Of a stretch of DNA of 34,424 bases, positions 20,243-29,566 are shown one piece after another. Source of the DNA: an uncultured Pelagibacteraceae bacterium (GTDB taxonomy: Bacteria > Pseudomonadota > Alphaproteobacteria > Pelagibacterales > Pelagibacteraceae); the NCBI GenBank assembly GCA_902510635.1, contig CABXCB010000006.1, forward strand, positions 1 through 34,424. The letters are read 5' to 3'. How positions within the stretch are numbered: position 1 is the stretch's first letter; each line of letters opens with the position of its first letter. The notes under the pieces were generated by a model. The model was not told the origin of the DNA and made no database searches. It saw only the letters and a program-made list of their open reading frames with translations. The position numbers and the translations under genes are program-made.

Positions 20243-22299
20243 ACTAAATCATTTAAAATATCTGCTCGATCATGCAACTTTAAAAGAGTTATATATTTAT
20301 GTAGACTCTTATTTTCTAGTTCTATTTTTTTAACTTCTTTTTCTGCTAGAAAAAAAAGGTCTTCGTTTATTATAGGATCAGCTAATCTAAAGCTTTGTAA
20401 TCCACTTTGCTTAAAGCCAAGAAGATCTCCATAACCACGCAATTTCATGTCTTCTTCTGAAATTTTAAAACCATCATTGTTCTTTTTTAAAATATTTATT
20501 CTTTTTTTTGCATTTTCACTCAGATTGCTTTTAAACATTAGTATACAATAAGATTCTTTATCACCACGTCCAACTCTTCCTCTAAGTTGATGCAATTGTG
20601 ATAATCCAAACTTATTAGCATTTTCAATGATTATTGTATTAGCATTAGGAAAATCAATACCTACCTCTATAACCGTTGTGGATACTAAAATGTCAATCTT
20701 TTTATTTAAAAATTTAATTAAAATATTATTTTTTTCTTCCTTATCCAATGAACCATGTAAAAGACCAACTTTATCTTTAAATATTTTTTTTAAATCTTCA
20801 TATCTTTTTACTGAAGACTGATGATCAATTTTTTTTGACTCTTCTATTAACGGACATACCCAAAAAACTTGATTTTTAAGAATAATTTGTTTTTTTACAA
20901 ATTTTATAATCTCATTTATTTTATTATCTGGTTTGCTATAAGTTTTAATTTGTTTTCTATTTAAAGGCTTGTATTTAATGATTGATGTATCCATATCACC
21001 AAAAGCTGTCATTACTAGAGTTCTGGGAATAGGTGTTGCTGACATGACAAGAACATCACAATTTTTTCCACCTTTATCCGAGAGTTTTTTTCTTTGCTTA
21101 ACACCAAATTTATGTTGCTCATCAATAATTATTAAACCAAGATTATTATACTCGATTTTTTCTTGAAAAAGTGAATGGGTTCCAATTATTATGTTTATAT
21201 GATTGTTACTAAGATCATTAAGAATTAATTTTCTTTCTTTAAGTTCAGTTTTACTAGTCAATAGTGAAATATTTATATTATTATCAAATAATTTCTTCGC
21301 TTGATTAAAATGTTGTTTAGCAAGTATTTCGGTGGGTGCCATTAAGCAAACTTGATAGCCACTAGTAATAACATTCATGGAAGCAACAAATGCAACAATA
21401 GTTTTTCCACTACCAACATCTCCCTGTAAAAGTCTAAACATTTTTTGATTTGATTTTAGGTCATCATTAATTTCCTTGATTGTACTTAATTGATCATTTG
21501 TTAAATCAAAGTTTATCTTATCTTTTATTTTGTTAAATTCTTTATTATCAAACTTTTTTTTATTTTTTTTTATTTTTTTAATTGATTTTCTTATTTTAGA
21601 ATTAATTAACAAGGTAGCCAATATTTCATCAAATATTAATCTATTTAAAAAATTACCTTTTTTTTTAATGTTTTTAGATTCATGTAACTCAAGAATAGCT
21701 TGCTTCCAACTTATATAATTAAACTTCTCTAATATTTCATCAGATAACCATTCACTTAGATCTGGAATATTTTTTAATACTTCGTTAATTATATTATTAT
21801 ATTTTTTTTCAGTTAGTCCTTCTGTAAGTGAATATGTAGTAAAAATTTTTTTTACAGAATTAACATCAGTGGATATGTGTGTAGGATTTGTTATTTGATA
21901 TTTTTTTTTATAATAACCAACTTTTCCACTAATGGTAACTTTTTTCCCTAAAGGTAATATTTTTTTGATATACCCTTCATAACTGTTAAAGAAAATACAT
22001 TCTAATTTTCCTGTTTCATCATCGCATAATACTCTATTTGGCAAGTTTCTTATTCTGGGAAAATTATATTTTCTAACATTTATTATAATTGTTTGTATTT
22101 TACCTATCTGAAGCTCATTAATTTTAACTATATTTGTTCGATCTACTGTGTCCCGAGGCAAACTCCAAAGTAAATCAAATATTGTATTGATATTTTTTTT
22201 TCTAAATAACTTAGAAGTTTTTATTCCAATACCTTTTATGTTATTGATATCTGATAATAAATATTCATAACTAATCATTAATTTTATATATATATTCAT
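20239..22299 (-). CDS. recG: ATP-dependent DNA helicase RecG (start may be the internal ATG at 22278)
   Basis: RLLQGDVGSGKTIVAFVASM, IIDEQHKFGVKQRKKL, VMSATPIPRTLVMTAFGDMDTSII, TTVIEVGIDFPNANTIIIENANKFGLSQLHQLRGRVGRG. Confidence 0.96.
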   Translation of the reverse strand: MNIYIKLMISYEYLLSDINNIKGIGIKTSKLFRKKNINTIFDLLWSLPRDTVDRTNIVKINELQIGKIQTIIINVRKYNFPRIRNLPNRVLCDDETGKLECIFFNSYEGYIKKILPLGKKVTISGKVGYYKKKYQITNPTHISTDVNSVKKIFTTYSLTEGLTEKKYNNIINEVLKNIPDLSEWLSDEILEKFNYISWKQAILELHESKNIKKKGNFLNRLIFDEILATLLINSKIRKSIKKIKKNKKKFDNKEFNKIKDKINFDLTNDQLSTIKEINDDLKSNQKMFRLLQGDVGSGKTIVAFVASMNVITSGYQVCLMAPTEILAKQHFNQAKKLFDNNINISLLTSKTELKERKLILNDLSNNHINIIIGTHSLFQEKIEYNNLGLIIIDEQHKFGVKQRKKLSDKGGKNCDVLVMSATPIPRTLVMTAFGDMDTSIIKYKPLNRKQIKTYSKPDNKINEIIKFVKKQIILKNQVFWVCPLIEESKKIDHQSSVKRYEDLKKIFKDKVGLLHGSLDKEEKNNILIKFLNKKIDILVSTTVIEVGIDFPNANTIIIENANKFGLSQLHQLRGRVGRGDKESYCILMFKSNLSENAKKRINILKKNNDGFKISEEDMKLRGYGDLLGFKQSGLQSFRLADPIINEDLFFLAEKEVKKIELENKSLHKYITLLKLHDRADILNDLV

Positions 22300-22546
22300 G
22301 TTGAAAAATAAAGAAAAACTTAAAAATAAAATTATTTATAGAGCTTCTTATAGAGGTAGCAAAGAAATGGATTTATTGGTTACTTCATTTGTTAAATCTA
22401 TAATTAATGATTTAAACTTTACTGAACTTAAAGAATTAGATTTTTTAGTTAATTTAGATGATGAAAGTCTTATAAATATAAAAAAAAATATTTTAAATGA
22501 CAAAACATTAGTTAGTAAATTAGTTAAAAATTTTCAAAATTTTTGA
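22298..22546 (+). CDS. sdhE: succinate dehydrogenase assembly factor (SdhE/SDHAF2 family, DUF339)
   Basis: 82 aa; IIYRASYRGSKEMDLLVTSFVK matches the family RGxxExD signature; divergent neighbour of recG. Confidence 0.85.
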   Translation: MLKNKEKLKNKIIYRASYRGSKEMDLLVTSFVKSIINDLNFTELKELDFLVNLDDESLINIKKNILNDKTLVSKLVKNFQNF

Positions 22547-22552
22547 TTTTAA

Positions 22553-22643
22553 TGGCGGAGAGACTGGGATTCGAACCCAGGAAAGAGTTTCCCCTTTGCC
22601 GGTTTTCAAGACCGGTGCTTTCAACCGCTCAGCCATCTCTCCG
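22553..22643 (-). tRNA. tRNA-Ser (anticodon UGA), long variable arm, CCA encoded
   Basis: Reverse complement CGGAGAGATGGCTGAGCGGTTGAAAGCACCGGTCTTGAAAACCGG...GGGTTCGAATCCCAGTCTCTCCGCCA; anticodon loop CTTGAAA. Confidence 0.97.
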
Positions 22644-22654
22644 TCTGGTTGTTT

Positions 22655-22683
22655 TTATTAGTTTATTTAATAATATCAACCAA
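22655..22683 (-). promoter_or_regulatory. candidate promoter for tRNA-Ser: TTGGTT (22678-22683), 17-bp spacer, TAATAA (22655-22660)
   Basis: Correct spacing, with the -10 ending 11 nt before the tRNA; weak -35. Confidence 0.3.
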
Positions 22684-22739
22684 AAATATTATTTGAATTA
22701 ATAAAACCTACTAGTACATATCTAAAATATTCTTTACAT

Positions 22740-23618
22740 ATGAAAATTTCAAATTTTACAAAAGGCTTAATATCAGTAACGACTGGTTCTTTCTTTTGGG
22801 GTTTTCTTGGTACTATATATTTTCAATATATTTCATTTATAGGTTTTTGGGAAGTTGTTGTTCACAGATCAATTTGGACTTTAGTTATACTCTTAATTAC
22901 AACTACAATATTAAAAAAGTGGAATCTTTTTAAAAAAATAATATTTGATTTAAAAAAAGTATTAGTTTTATTTATAACTGGTTTGTTAATATTAGGTAAC
23001 TGGACACTCTGGATCTATGCAGTGTCAACAGATAAAATTATTGATTCAAGTTTTGGTTATTTTATATTTCCAATAATAAGTGTATTTTTAGGATTTTTGT
23101 TTTTAAAAGAGAAACTAAATAAACAAAGGATTTTATCAATTTCACTAGTTTTAATTTCAACTTTATATTTATTATACAATATGACTTCCTTCCCATGGGT
23201 TGGTTTAGGCGTTGCTATTTTATGGAGTGCTTACAATTTATTAAGAAAAAAGATTAATGTTGAAACTGATATTGGATTATTAATAGAAAGTCTTTTTATA
23301 CTCCCTATTATTTTAGTAATTTTGTATTTTATAGTAACGACAGGCAATAATGATTTTAATTTACAAAACATAAGTCTTTCTAGTTTTATAATATTAGCTG
23401 GACCAATGACTTTAATTCCATTGTTTTTATATGTTAAAGGTGTTGAATTAGCAGGTTTAGGTCCGTCAGGAATGGTTTTTTTTATAGTTCCAACTGGTCA
23501 GTTTTTGCTTGGTTTCTTTTATTTTGATGAACCTTTTTCAACAGATAAGTTCATAAGTTTTATTTTTATATGGATTGCTGTATTAATTTATTTAAGAGAT
23601 TTATATGAAAATAATTAA
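22740..23618 (+). CDS. rarD: EamA-family transporter, RarD-like
   Basis: GSFFWGFLGTIYFQYISFIGFWEVVVHRSIWTLVILL; NWTLWIYAVSTDKIIDSSFGYFIFPIISVFLGFLFLKEKL. Confidence 0.88.
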   Translation: MKISNFTKGLISVTTGSFFWGFLGTIYFQYISFIGFWEVVVHRSIWTLVILLITTTILKKWNLFKKIIFDLKKVLVLFITGLLILGNWTLWIYAVSTDKIIDSSFGYFIFPIISVFLGFLFLKEKLNKQRILSISLVLISTLYLLYNMTSFPWVGLGVAILWSAYNLLRKKINVETDIGLLIESLFILPIILVILYFIVTTGNNDFNLQNISLSSFIILAGPMTLIPLFLYVKGVELAGLGPSGMVFFIVPTGQFLLGFFYFDEPFSTDKFISFIFIWIAVLIYLRDLYENN

Positions 23619-24603
23619 AATCATATTTTATGTTTTTTTATTCCTAATAACTTATTTAAAACCTGTTGTTGCTAATGATTTTAACAGTTGGATTATATCA
23701 TTTAAAAATCATGCAATGAAAAATGGAATTTCAAAAAAAACTATAGATAAAACAATGTCTAAAGTTAAATATCTACCTAAAGTTATTGAATATGACAGAT
23801 ATCAACCTGAATTCTATGAAGATACAAATACATATATAGGCAAAAGAACCTCAAATGATAAAGTTAAAAAGGGTAAAAATTTATTTATTAAAAATAAATC
23901 GTTAATTTTAAATGTTGAATCAAAGTTTAATGTAGAAAAAGAATTGCTACTTTCGTTGATGGGTATAGAAACTAATTTTGGAAAATATCTAGGTAAAATG
24001 GATATATTGTCATCTTTAGCTACCTTAAGTTTTGATAAAAGACGTAGTGAATTTTTTACTAAAGAGCTAATTACAATATTAAAATTAATTGATTCAGGAG
24101 TTATAGATAGTAATGTTTTATATGGATCTTGGGCAGGTGCTTTTGGCAATTTTCAATTTATGCCATCAACCATAAAAAATTATGCATTGGATTATAATAA
24201 AGATAATTTTATCGATTTAAAATCATATGGAGATTCATTTGCTTCAGCAGCTAATTATATTAATAAGTTAGGATGGAGTAAGAATGATCCTTGTTTTTAT
24301 AAAATAAAATTAAAAAATAATATACCCGCCAAGTACCTTAATACATCTGCAAAAAAAATTAAAAATAAAAAAAAATTCAAATATTTTAAAAAATACATAA
24401 TTAATAGTGAAAATATCAATATTGATGAAAACTTACTTGCAGGAATAATAACACCTGATAGCGATATAGTTGAAAACTCTGACTTATTAGAACCTGCTTA
24501 TTTAACTTTCGATAATTATGAGCTAATACTTAAATGGAACAGATCTTTAAGATTTGCTTTAGCGATTTGTACATTAAAGGATAAATTTAAAAATGAACTA
24601 TAA
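23605..24603 (+). CDS. lytic murein transglycosylase, MltB family
   Basis: LLSLMGIETNFGKYLG (catalytic Glu), GSWAGAFGNFQFMPSTIKNYALDYNKDNFIDLKSYGDSFASAANYINKLGW; signal peptide. Confidence 0.92.
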   Translation: MKIIKIIFYVFLFLITYLKPVVANDFNSWIISFKNHAMKNGISKKTIDKTMSKVKYLPKVIEYDRYQPEFYEDTNTYIGKRTSNDKVKKGKNLFIKNKSLILNVESKFNVEKELLLSLMGIETNFGKYLGKMDILSSLATLSFDKRRSEFFTKELITILKLIDSGVIDSNVLYGSWAGAFGNFQFMPSTIKNYALDYNKDNFIDLKSYGDSFASAANYINKLGWSKNDPCFYKIKLKNNIPAKYLNTSAKKIKNKKKFKYFKKYIINSENINIDENLLAGIITPDSDIVENSDLLEPAYLTFDNYELILKWNRSLRFALAICTLKDKFKNEL

Positions 24604-25339
24604 AATTCTTATTTTATTTTTTTTGTTTTTATATTCTTGCACTACAAATCAAATTAATAATAAACAGATCATAGAGACAAAAATTTATTCAAATAAAGGA
24701 TTTACTCTAGTTTATAAAGAGGATTTAAAAAAAAAAAAATTAGTTGATCATAATATTGATGAAAGATCTTTAATTATTTTTCAGAAAAATCTTAAAAAAG
24801 ATACAAAAGTTAAGGTTACTAATCTTTTAAATAATAAATCTATTTTAGTTAGTGTTGGAGTTAAATCAAATTATCCAAACTTTTTTAATTCTGTGGTTTC
24901 AAAAAGAATATTTGAAGAACTTGGATTAGATGAAGTAGAGCCTTATGTTCAGATAAAAACTATATCAGAAAATTCAACTTTTCTTGCAAAAAAAGCAAAA
25001 ATGTATGATGAGGAAAAACAGGTTGCTGAAAAAGCCCCAGTTGATGGCATAAGTATCAATGACTTAAGTTTAAATAAAAAAAAGAATAAAAAAAAACAAA
25101 AAAAAGACAAATTTAATTATATAATTAAAATTGCAGATTTTTATTATGAAAATACTGCGATTCTCATGCAAAATAGAATAAAAGAAGAACTTAATTTAAA
25201 AAATTCTAAAATTTCCAAAATTTCCAATACTAATTATAGAGTTTATTTTGGACCATTCAAAGATTTAAAATCTTTAAAAAATGTTTATGATGATATAACT
25301 CCATTAAATTTTGAAAATATTGAAATAATTAAACTATGA
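24593..25339 (+). CDS. RlpA-like lipoprotein with degenerate DPBB-like region and C-terminal SPOR-like domain
   Basis: FLYSCTTNQ lipobox; LKKDTKVKVTNLLNNKSILVSVG resembles the RlpA double-psi-beta-barrel strand; C-terminal NYIIKIADFYYENTAILMQNRIKEEL...YRVYFGPFKDLKSL resembles SPOR; rlpA-dac-tmk-holB order. Confidence 0.7.
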   Translation: MNYKILILFFLFLYSCTTNQINNKQIIETKIYSNKGFTLVYKEDLKKKKLVDHNIDERSLIIFQKNLKKDTKVKVTNLLNNKSILVSVGVKSNYPNFFNSVVSKRIFEELGLDEVEPYVQIKTISENSTFLAKKAKMYDEEKQVAEKAPVDGISINDLSLNKKKNKKKQKKDKFNYIIKIADFYYENTAILMQNRIKEELNLKNSKISKISNTNYRVYFGPFKDLKSLKNVYDDITPLNFENIEIIKL

Positions 25340-26493
25340 AAAAAATATTAATAACTACATTGTTGTTGCTTTTTACCATTTTTAATTCAAAAATTTACTC
25401 TTCTGAATTTAATATAAAGGCTAAAACTGTAATTATGCAAGATTATCTGTCAGGTAAAATACTTTTTGAAAAAGAACCTGATTTAAAAATATTTCCAGCC
25501 TCTATGACAAAAATTATGACTTCAATTATTGCTTTTGAATTAATTAAACAAGGTCAATTAGATCTTGATGAAAAATTCTTTATTTCAGAAAATGCTTGGA
25601 GACTCTCACAAGCAGGTTATTCTTCTATGTTTATAATGGTAGGTGATCAAATAAGTGTTGAAAAATTATTAAAAGGGATAATCATATCATCAGGAAATGA
25701 TGCTTGTGTTGCATTAGCTGAAGGTATTGCAGGTACAGAGGAAGAATTTGCAATTATGATGACTTCTAAAGCAAAAGAAATAGGAATGACAAATACAAAT
25801 TTTGCTAATTCATCTGGAATAAATCATCCAGACAACCTTTCTACCGTAAAAGATATACTTATAATGTCAAATTATTTAATAAAAAATTATCCTGATTTTT
25901 ATGAATGGTTTAAAGAAAAGGAATTCACATGGGATAGAACCGGCGGTGATCCAATCACTCAAGATAACAGGAATCCTTTATTATATAAAAATATTGGTGC
26001 CGATGGAATTAAAACTGGTTTTCTCGCATATGAAAAATATTCTTTAGCTTCATCAATTAAAAAGAATAACAGACGATTAATTGCTGTTGCAAGCGGTTTC
26101 GAAACAAGAAATTTAAGATCAAAAGAATCTCAAAAACTTTTAATATGGGGTTTAACAAACTATGATACTGTTGAAATTGCTAAAAAAAATATTGATTTTA
26201 CAGAATTAGACGTATGGTTAGGCCAAAGTGATAAATTAGGAGTTTATAGCAAAACAGATATTTATAAAACTATAAAAAAAGCGAGACTTAAAAAACTTAA
26301 AGTAGAAATAAATTACGAAGGACCCATTGAAGCTCCAGTAATAAAAGACAGTGTAGTAGCTAAGCTTTTAATTAGTTATGATGGAAATATTCTGTCAGAA
26401 CATAACTTATTTGCCTCTAAGAATATAAGAAAACAAAATATTATATCCAGAATTTTGAAATCAATTAATTATTTAATCTGGGGTGATGTATAA
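25336..26493 (+). CDS. D-alanyl-D-alanine carboxypeptidase (serine type, PBP5/6-like)
   Basis: FPASMTKIMTSIIAFEL (SxxK), SSGNDACVALAE (SxN), GIKTGFLAYEKYSLASS (KTG). Confidence 0.94.
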   Translation: MKKILITTLLLLFTIFNSKIYSSEFNIKAKTVIMQDYLSGKILFEKEPDLKIFPASMTKIMTSIIAFELIKQGQLDLDEKFFISENAWRLSQAGYSSMFIMVGDQISVEKLLKGIIISSGNDACVALAEGIAGTEEEFAIMMTSKAKEIGMTNTNFANSSGINHPDNLSTVKDILIMSNYLIKNYPDFYEWFKEKEFTWDRTGGDPITQDNRNPLLYKNIGADGIKTGFLAYEKYSLASSIKKNNRRLIAVASGFETRNLRSKESQKLLIWGLTNYDTVEIAKKNIDFTELDVWLGQSDKLGVYSKTDIYKTIKKARLKKLKVEINYEGPIEAPVIKDSVVAKLLISYDGNILSEHNLFASKNIRKQNIISRILKSINYLIWGDV

Positions 26494-27103
26494 ATATCCA
26501 ATAATAGTTTTTGAAGGTATAGAAGGATCAGGTAAAAGTTTTCACATTAAAAATTTAGAGAAACATCTTAAAAAAAATAAAATTAAATATTTAAAATTAA
26601 GAGAGCCAGGTGGTTCAAAAAATTCTGAAAAAATAAGGAAATTAATTTTAAAAAAAAGTTCACATTTTAATAAAATGACAGACCTGTTTCTTTATTTGGC
26701 TGCAAGAAATGAAAATTATCTAGCTTTAATTAAAAAAAATTATCAAAAAAAAATTATATTATTAGATAGATTTCTAGACTCAACTATCGCATATCAGCAT
26801 TATGGAATGGGACTTAATAAAAAATTAATATTATATTTAAATAAAATTATATTAAAAAATATTAAACCCAGTTTTACTTTTCTAAATATAGTGAGTATGA
26901 AAAATCTCAAATCACGATTAAAAATAAGATCAAATAAAAATAGATATGATAATTTTAACATTACTTTTTATAATAAAGTGCAAAGAGGATATATTAAATT
27001 ATCAAAAAATAAAAAAAACTATATGATAATTAATTCAAATAAAAAAATTGATGAAAATAGAAAAAAAATTATTAAAAAAATTAATTCACTTTTAAAAATA
27101 TGA
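26483..27103 (+). CDS. tmk: thymidylate kinase
   Basis: IVFEGIEGSGKSFHIKNL P-loop, LREPGGSKNSEKIRKL, LLDRFLDSTIAYQHYGMGL; adjacent holB. Confidence 0.92.
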   Translation: MMYKYPIIVFEGIEGSGKSFHIKNLEKHLKKNKIKYLKLREPGGSKNSEKIRKLILKKSSHFNKMTDLFLYLAARNENYLALIKKNYQKKIILLDRFLDSTIAYQHYGMGLNKKLILYLNKIILKNIKPSFTFLNIVSMKNLKSRLKIRSNKNRYDNFNITFYNKVQRGYIKLSKNKKNYMIINSNKKIDENRKKIIKKINSLLKI

Positions 27104-28035
27104 ACAATTCACCATCAAGAAACACGTTTCTACTTGGATATAACCAAACTTTTTTAGATTTGATAAATCATTTTGAGAATGAAAAATTTCCTAACAAAAT
27201 TTTACTATCTGGAAAAAAGGGTATAGGTAAATCAACATTTGCTTATCATTTAATTAATTATATTTTTTCTAAAAATGAAGAGAATAAATATAACCTAAAA
27301 AATAATTTGATATCAGAAAATAACAAATCATATAATTTAGTAATAAATAATTCGCATCCAAATTTTTTTTTGGTATCGAGCGATGATGATAAAAAAAACA
27401 TTCAAGTATCAAAAATAAGAGAAATGATTAATTTTACAAATAAATCCTCATTCAATAATAATTATAAAATTATATTAATTGATAATGTTGAATATTTAAA
27501 TAATAATTCAATTAATGCATTGCTTAAAGTAGTTGAAGAGCCAAATAATAAAATAATTTTTATTTTAGTGCATGATAATAGTAAAAAAATCCTTGGGACT
27601 TTAAATTCTAGATGTATAAAGTTTAATTTTTTTTTAAATAATGACAATAGTTTAAATATTGTTAATAAACTTTCCAATTTTGATTTTTATAATAATTTAA
27701 ATAATGATTTCAAAAATATATATTTATCACCTGGTGAAATAATTTCTTTGTATAAATTTTTTAAAGATAACAATATTAATGAAGAAATTTCTGTTGATGA
27801 TTTTTTAAAATTAGTTATTGAAAAACGTTTTTACAAGAAAGATTTATTTGTTAAGGAAAAATTACCTTTTTTTGTTGAATTATTTTTTAAAAAAAAACTT
27901 AATTATTATAAATCTAAGGACAAAATTTATAATATGTATAAATATTTTTTATTAAAATTTCATGATTGTACAACATACAATTTGGATATTGAAAATGTTT
28001 TAATTGAATTAAACCAAAAATTACTTAATGAGTAA
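27100..28035 (+). CDS. holB: DNA polymerase III delta' subunit
   Basis: KILLSGKKGIGKSTFAYHLINYIF, HPNFFLV, YKIILIDNVEYLNNNSINALLKVVEEPNNKIIFILVHDN...LNSRCIKF. Confidence 0.9.
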   Translation: MNNSPSRNTFLLGYNQTFLDLINHFENEKFPNKILLSGKKGIGKSTFAYHLINYIFSKNEENKYNLKNNLISENNKSYNLVINNSHPNFFLVSSDDDKKNIQVSKIREMINFTNKSSFNNNYKIILIDNVEYLNNNSINALLKVVEEPNNKIIFILVHDNSKKILGTLNSRCIKFNFFLNNDNSLNIVNKLSNFDFYNNLNNDFKNIYLSPGEIISLYKFFKDNNINEEISVDDFLKLVIEKRFYKKDLFVKEKLPFFVELFFKKKLNYYKSKDKIYNMYKYFLLKFHDCTTYNLDIENVLIELNQKLLNE

Positions 28036-29566
28036 AAATTTTTACATTACTACGCCTATATACTATCCCTCTGCTAAACCACACATGGGTCATGCTTATT
28101 CAAGTATTGTTTCTGATGTAATTGCTAGGTTTAAAAGATTAGATGGATATAATGTTGATTTTTTAACTGGAACTGATGAACATGGTTTAAAAATACAGCG
28201 TGCCGCTGAAGAGAAGGGTATTGATGCTAAAAAATTCTGTGATGAGATAAGTAAAACTTTTAGAAATTTATCTAAGACACTAAATCTTTCAAATACTGAT
28301 TTTATTAGAACTACTGAGGATAGACATATTAAATCTGTACAAAACTTGTGGAAAATTTTAGAACAAAAAGATCAAATTTATCTATCAAAATATTCTGGAT
28401 GGTACTCTGTTTCTGATGAGGCTTTTTATAATGATGATGAAGTTAATGAAAAAAATGGTATAAATGTTTCTACTATCTCTGGATCTAAAGTTGAATGGGT
28501 TGAAGAAGAGTCGTATTTTTTTAAATTATCAAAGTGGCAAAATAAATTATTAAAGTTTTATGAGGATAATCCTAAATTTATTTTACCTGTTACTAGACGC
28601 AATGAGGTTTTAAGCTTCGTTAAAAGTGGACTCAAAGATCTTTCGGTAAGTAGAAAGTCTTTCTCCTGGGGCATAAAAGTTCCTAGCAATAAAGATCATG
28701 TTATTTATGTTTGGTTAGATGCATTAACTAACTATATAAGTGCTTTAAATTATCCTGACACTCAGGATATTAAATATAAAAATTTTTGGCCTGCTGATGT
28801 TCATATGATAGGAAAAGATATACTAAGATTTCATGCAGTTTATTGGCCAGCTTTTCTCTTGGCAGCAGACTTACCGCCACCAAAAAGAGTTTATGGTCAC
28901 GGATGGATATTGTCAGGTGATGAAAAAATGTCCAAATCAAAAGGCAATATATTAGATCCTTTAGAGATTGTTGATAAGTATGGACTTGATTGTCTTAGAT
29001 TTTATTTATTGAAAGAAGTTTCTTTTGGTAATGATGGAAGTATCACTCAAGAAAAATTAGAAAGTTGTATAAATAGTGATTTAGCTAATAATTTTGGAAA
29101 TTTATGTCAAAGAGTAATTTCTTTTAATGAAAAAAATTGCAATCTTTTAGTACCTGAAAATGTTAATTTTGAAAAAGATGATTTAAATCTACTTAACAAA
29201 ATCAGTGATAATATTGCATCAATAAGATCGTATATAGATAATCAAGAATTAAGTCTATATACAAATTTTATAATTGATTGCATGTTTCAGGCAAATAAAT
29301 ATTTTAACGACCAAGAACCATGGAAGAAAAGGGCAGATGTTGTAAGGTTAAACACGATTGTATATGTTTCCTTAGAAATTATTAGAAAAGTCTCTATTTT
29401 GCTAAATCCTATTATCCCTGACACATCATTGAAAGTTTTAGATATTTTCAATTTAAAGCAGAAACATATCAGTATTGAGTCTATAAAAGATAACAAGTGT
29501 TTAGTGTCTAATTCTAAACTAAAAAAAATTGGAATTTTATTTAAAAAGATAGATAAAAATGATTGA
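28028..29566 (+). CDS. metG: methionyl-tRNA synthetase
   Basis: YITTPIYYPSAKPHMGHAYSSI (HIGH-like), GTDEHGLKIQRAAEEKG, GHGWILSGDEKMSKSKGNILDP (KMSKS). Confidence 0.97.
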   Translation: MSKNFYITTPIYYPSAKPHMGHAYSSIVSDVIARFKRLDGYNVDFLTGTDEHGLKIQRAAEEKGIDAKKFCDEISKTFRNLSKTLNLSNTDFIRTTEDRHIKSVQNLWKILEQKDQIYLSKYSGWYSVSDEAFYNDDEVNEKNGINVSTISGSKVEWVEEESYFFKLSKWQNKLLKFYEDNPKFILPVTRRNEVLSFVKSGLKDLSVSRKSFSWGIKVPSNKDHVIYVWLDALTNYISALNYPDTQDIKYKNFWPADVHMIGKDILRFHAVYWPAFLLAADLPPPKRVYGHGWILSGDEKMSKSKGNILDPLEIVDKYGLDCLRFYLLKEVSFGNDGSITQEKLESCINSDLANNFGNLCQRVISFNEKNCNLLVPENVNFEKDDLNLLNKISDNIASIRSYIDNQELSLYTNFIIDCMFQANKYFNDQEPWKKRADVVRLNTIVYVSLEIIRKVSILLNPIIPDTSLKVLDIFNLKQKHISIESIKDNKCLVSNSKLKKIGILFKKIDKND

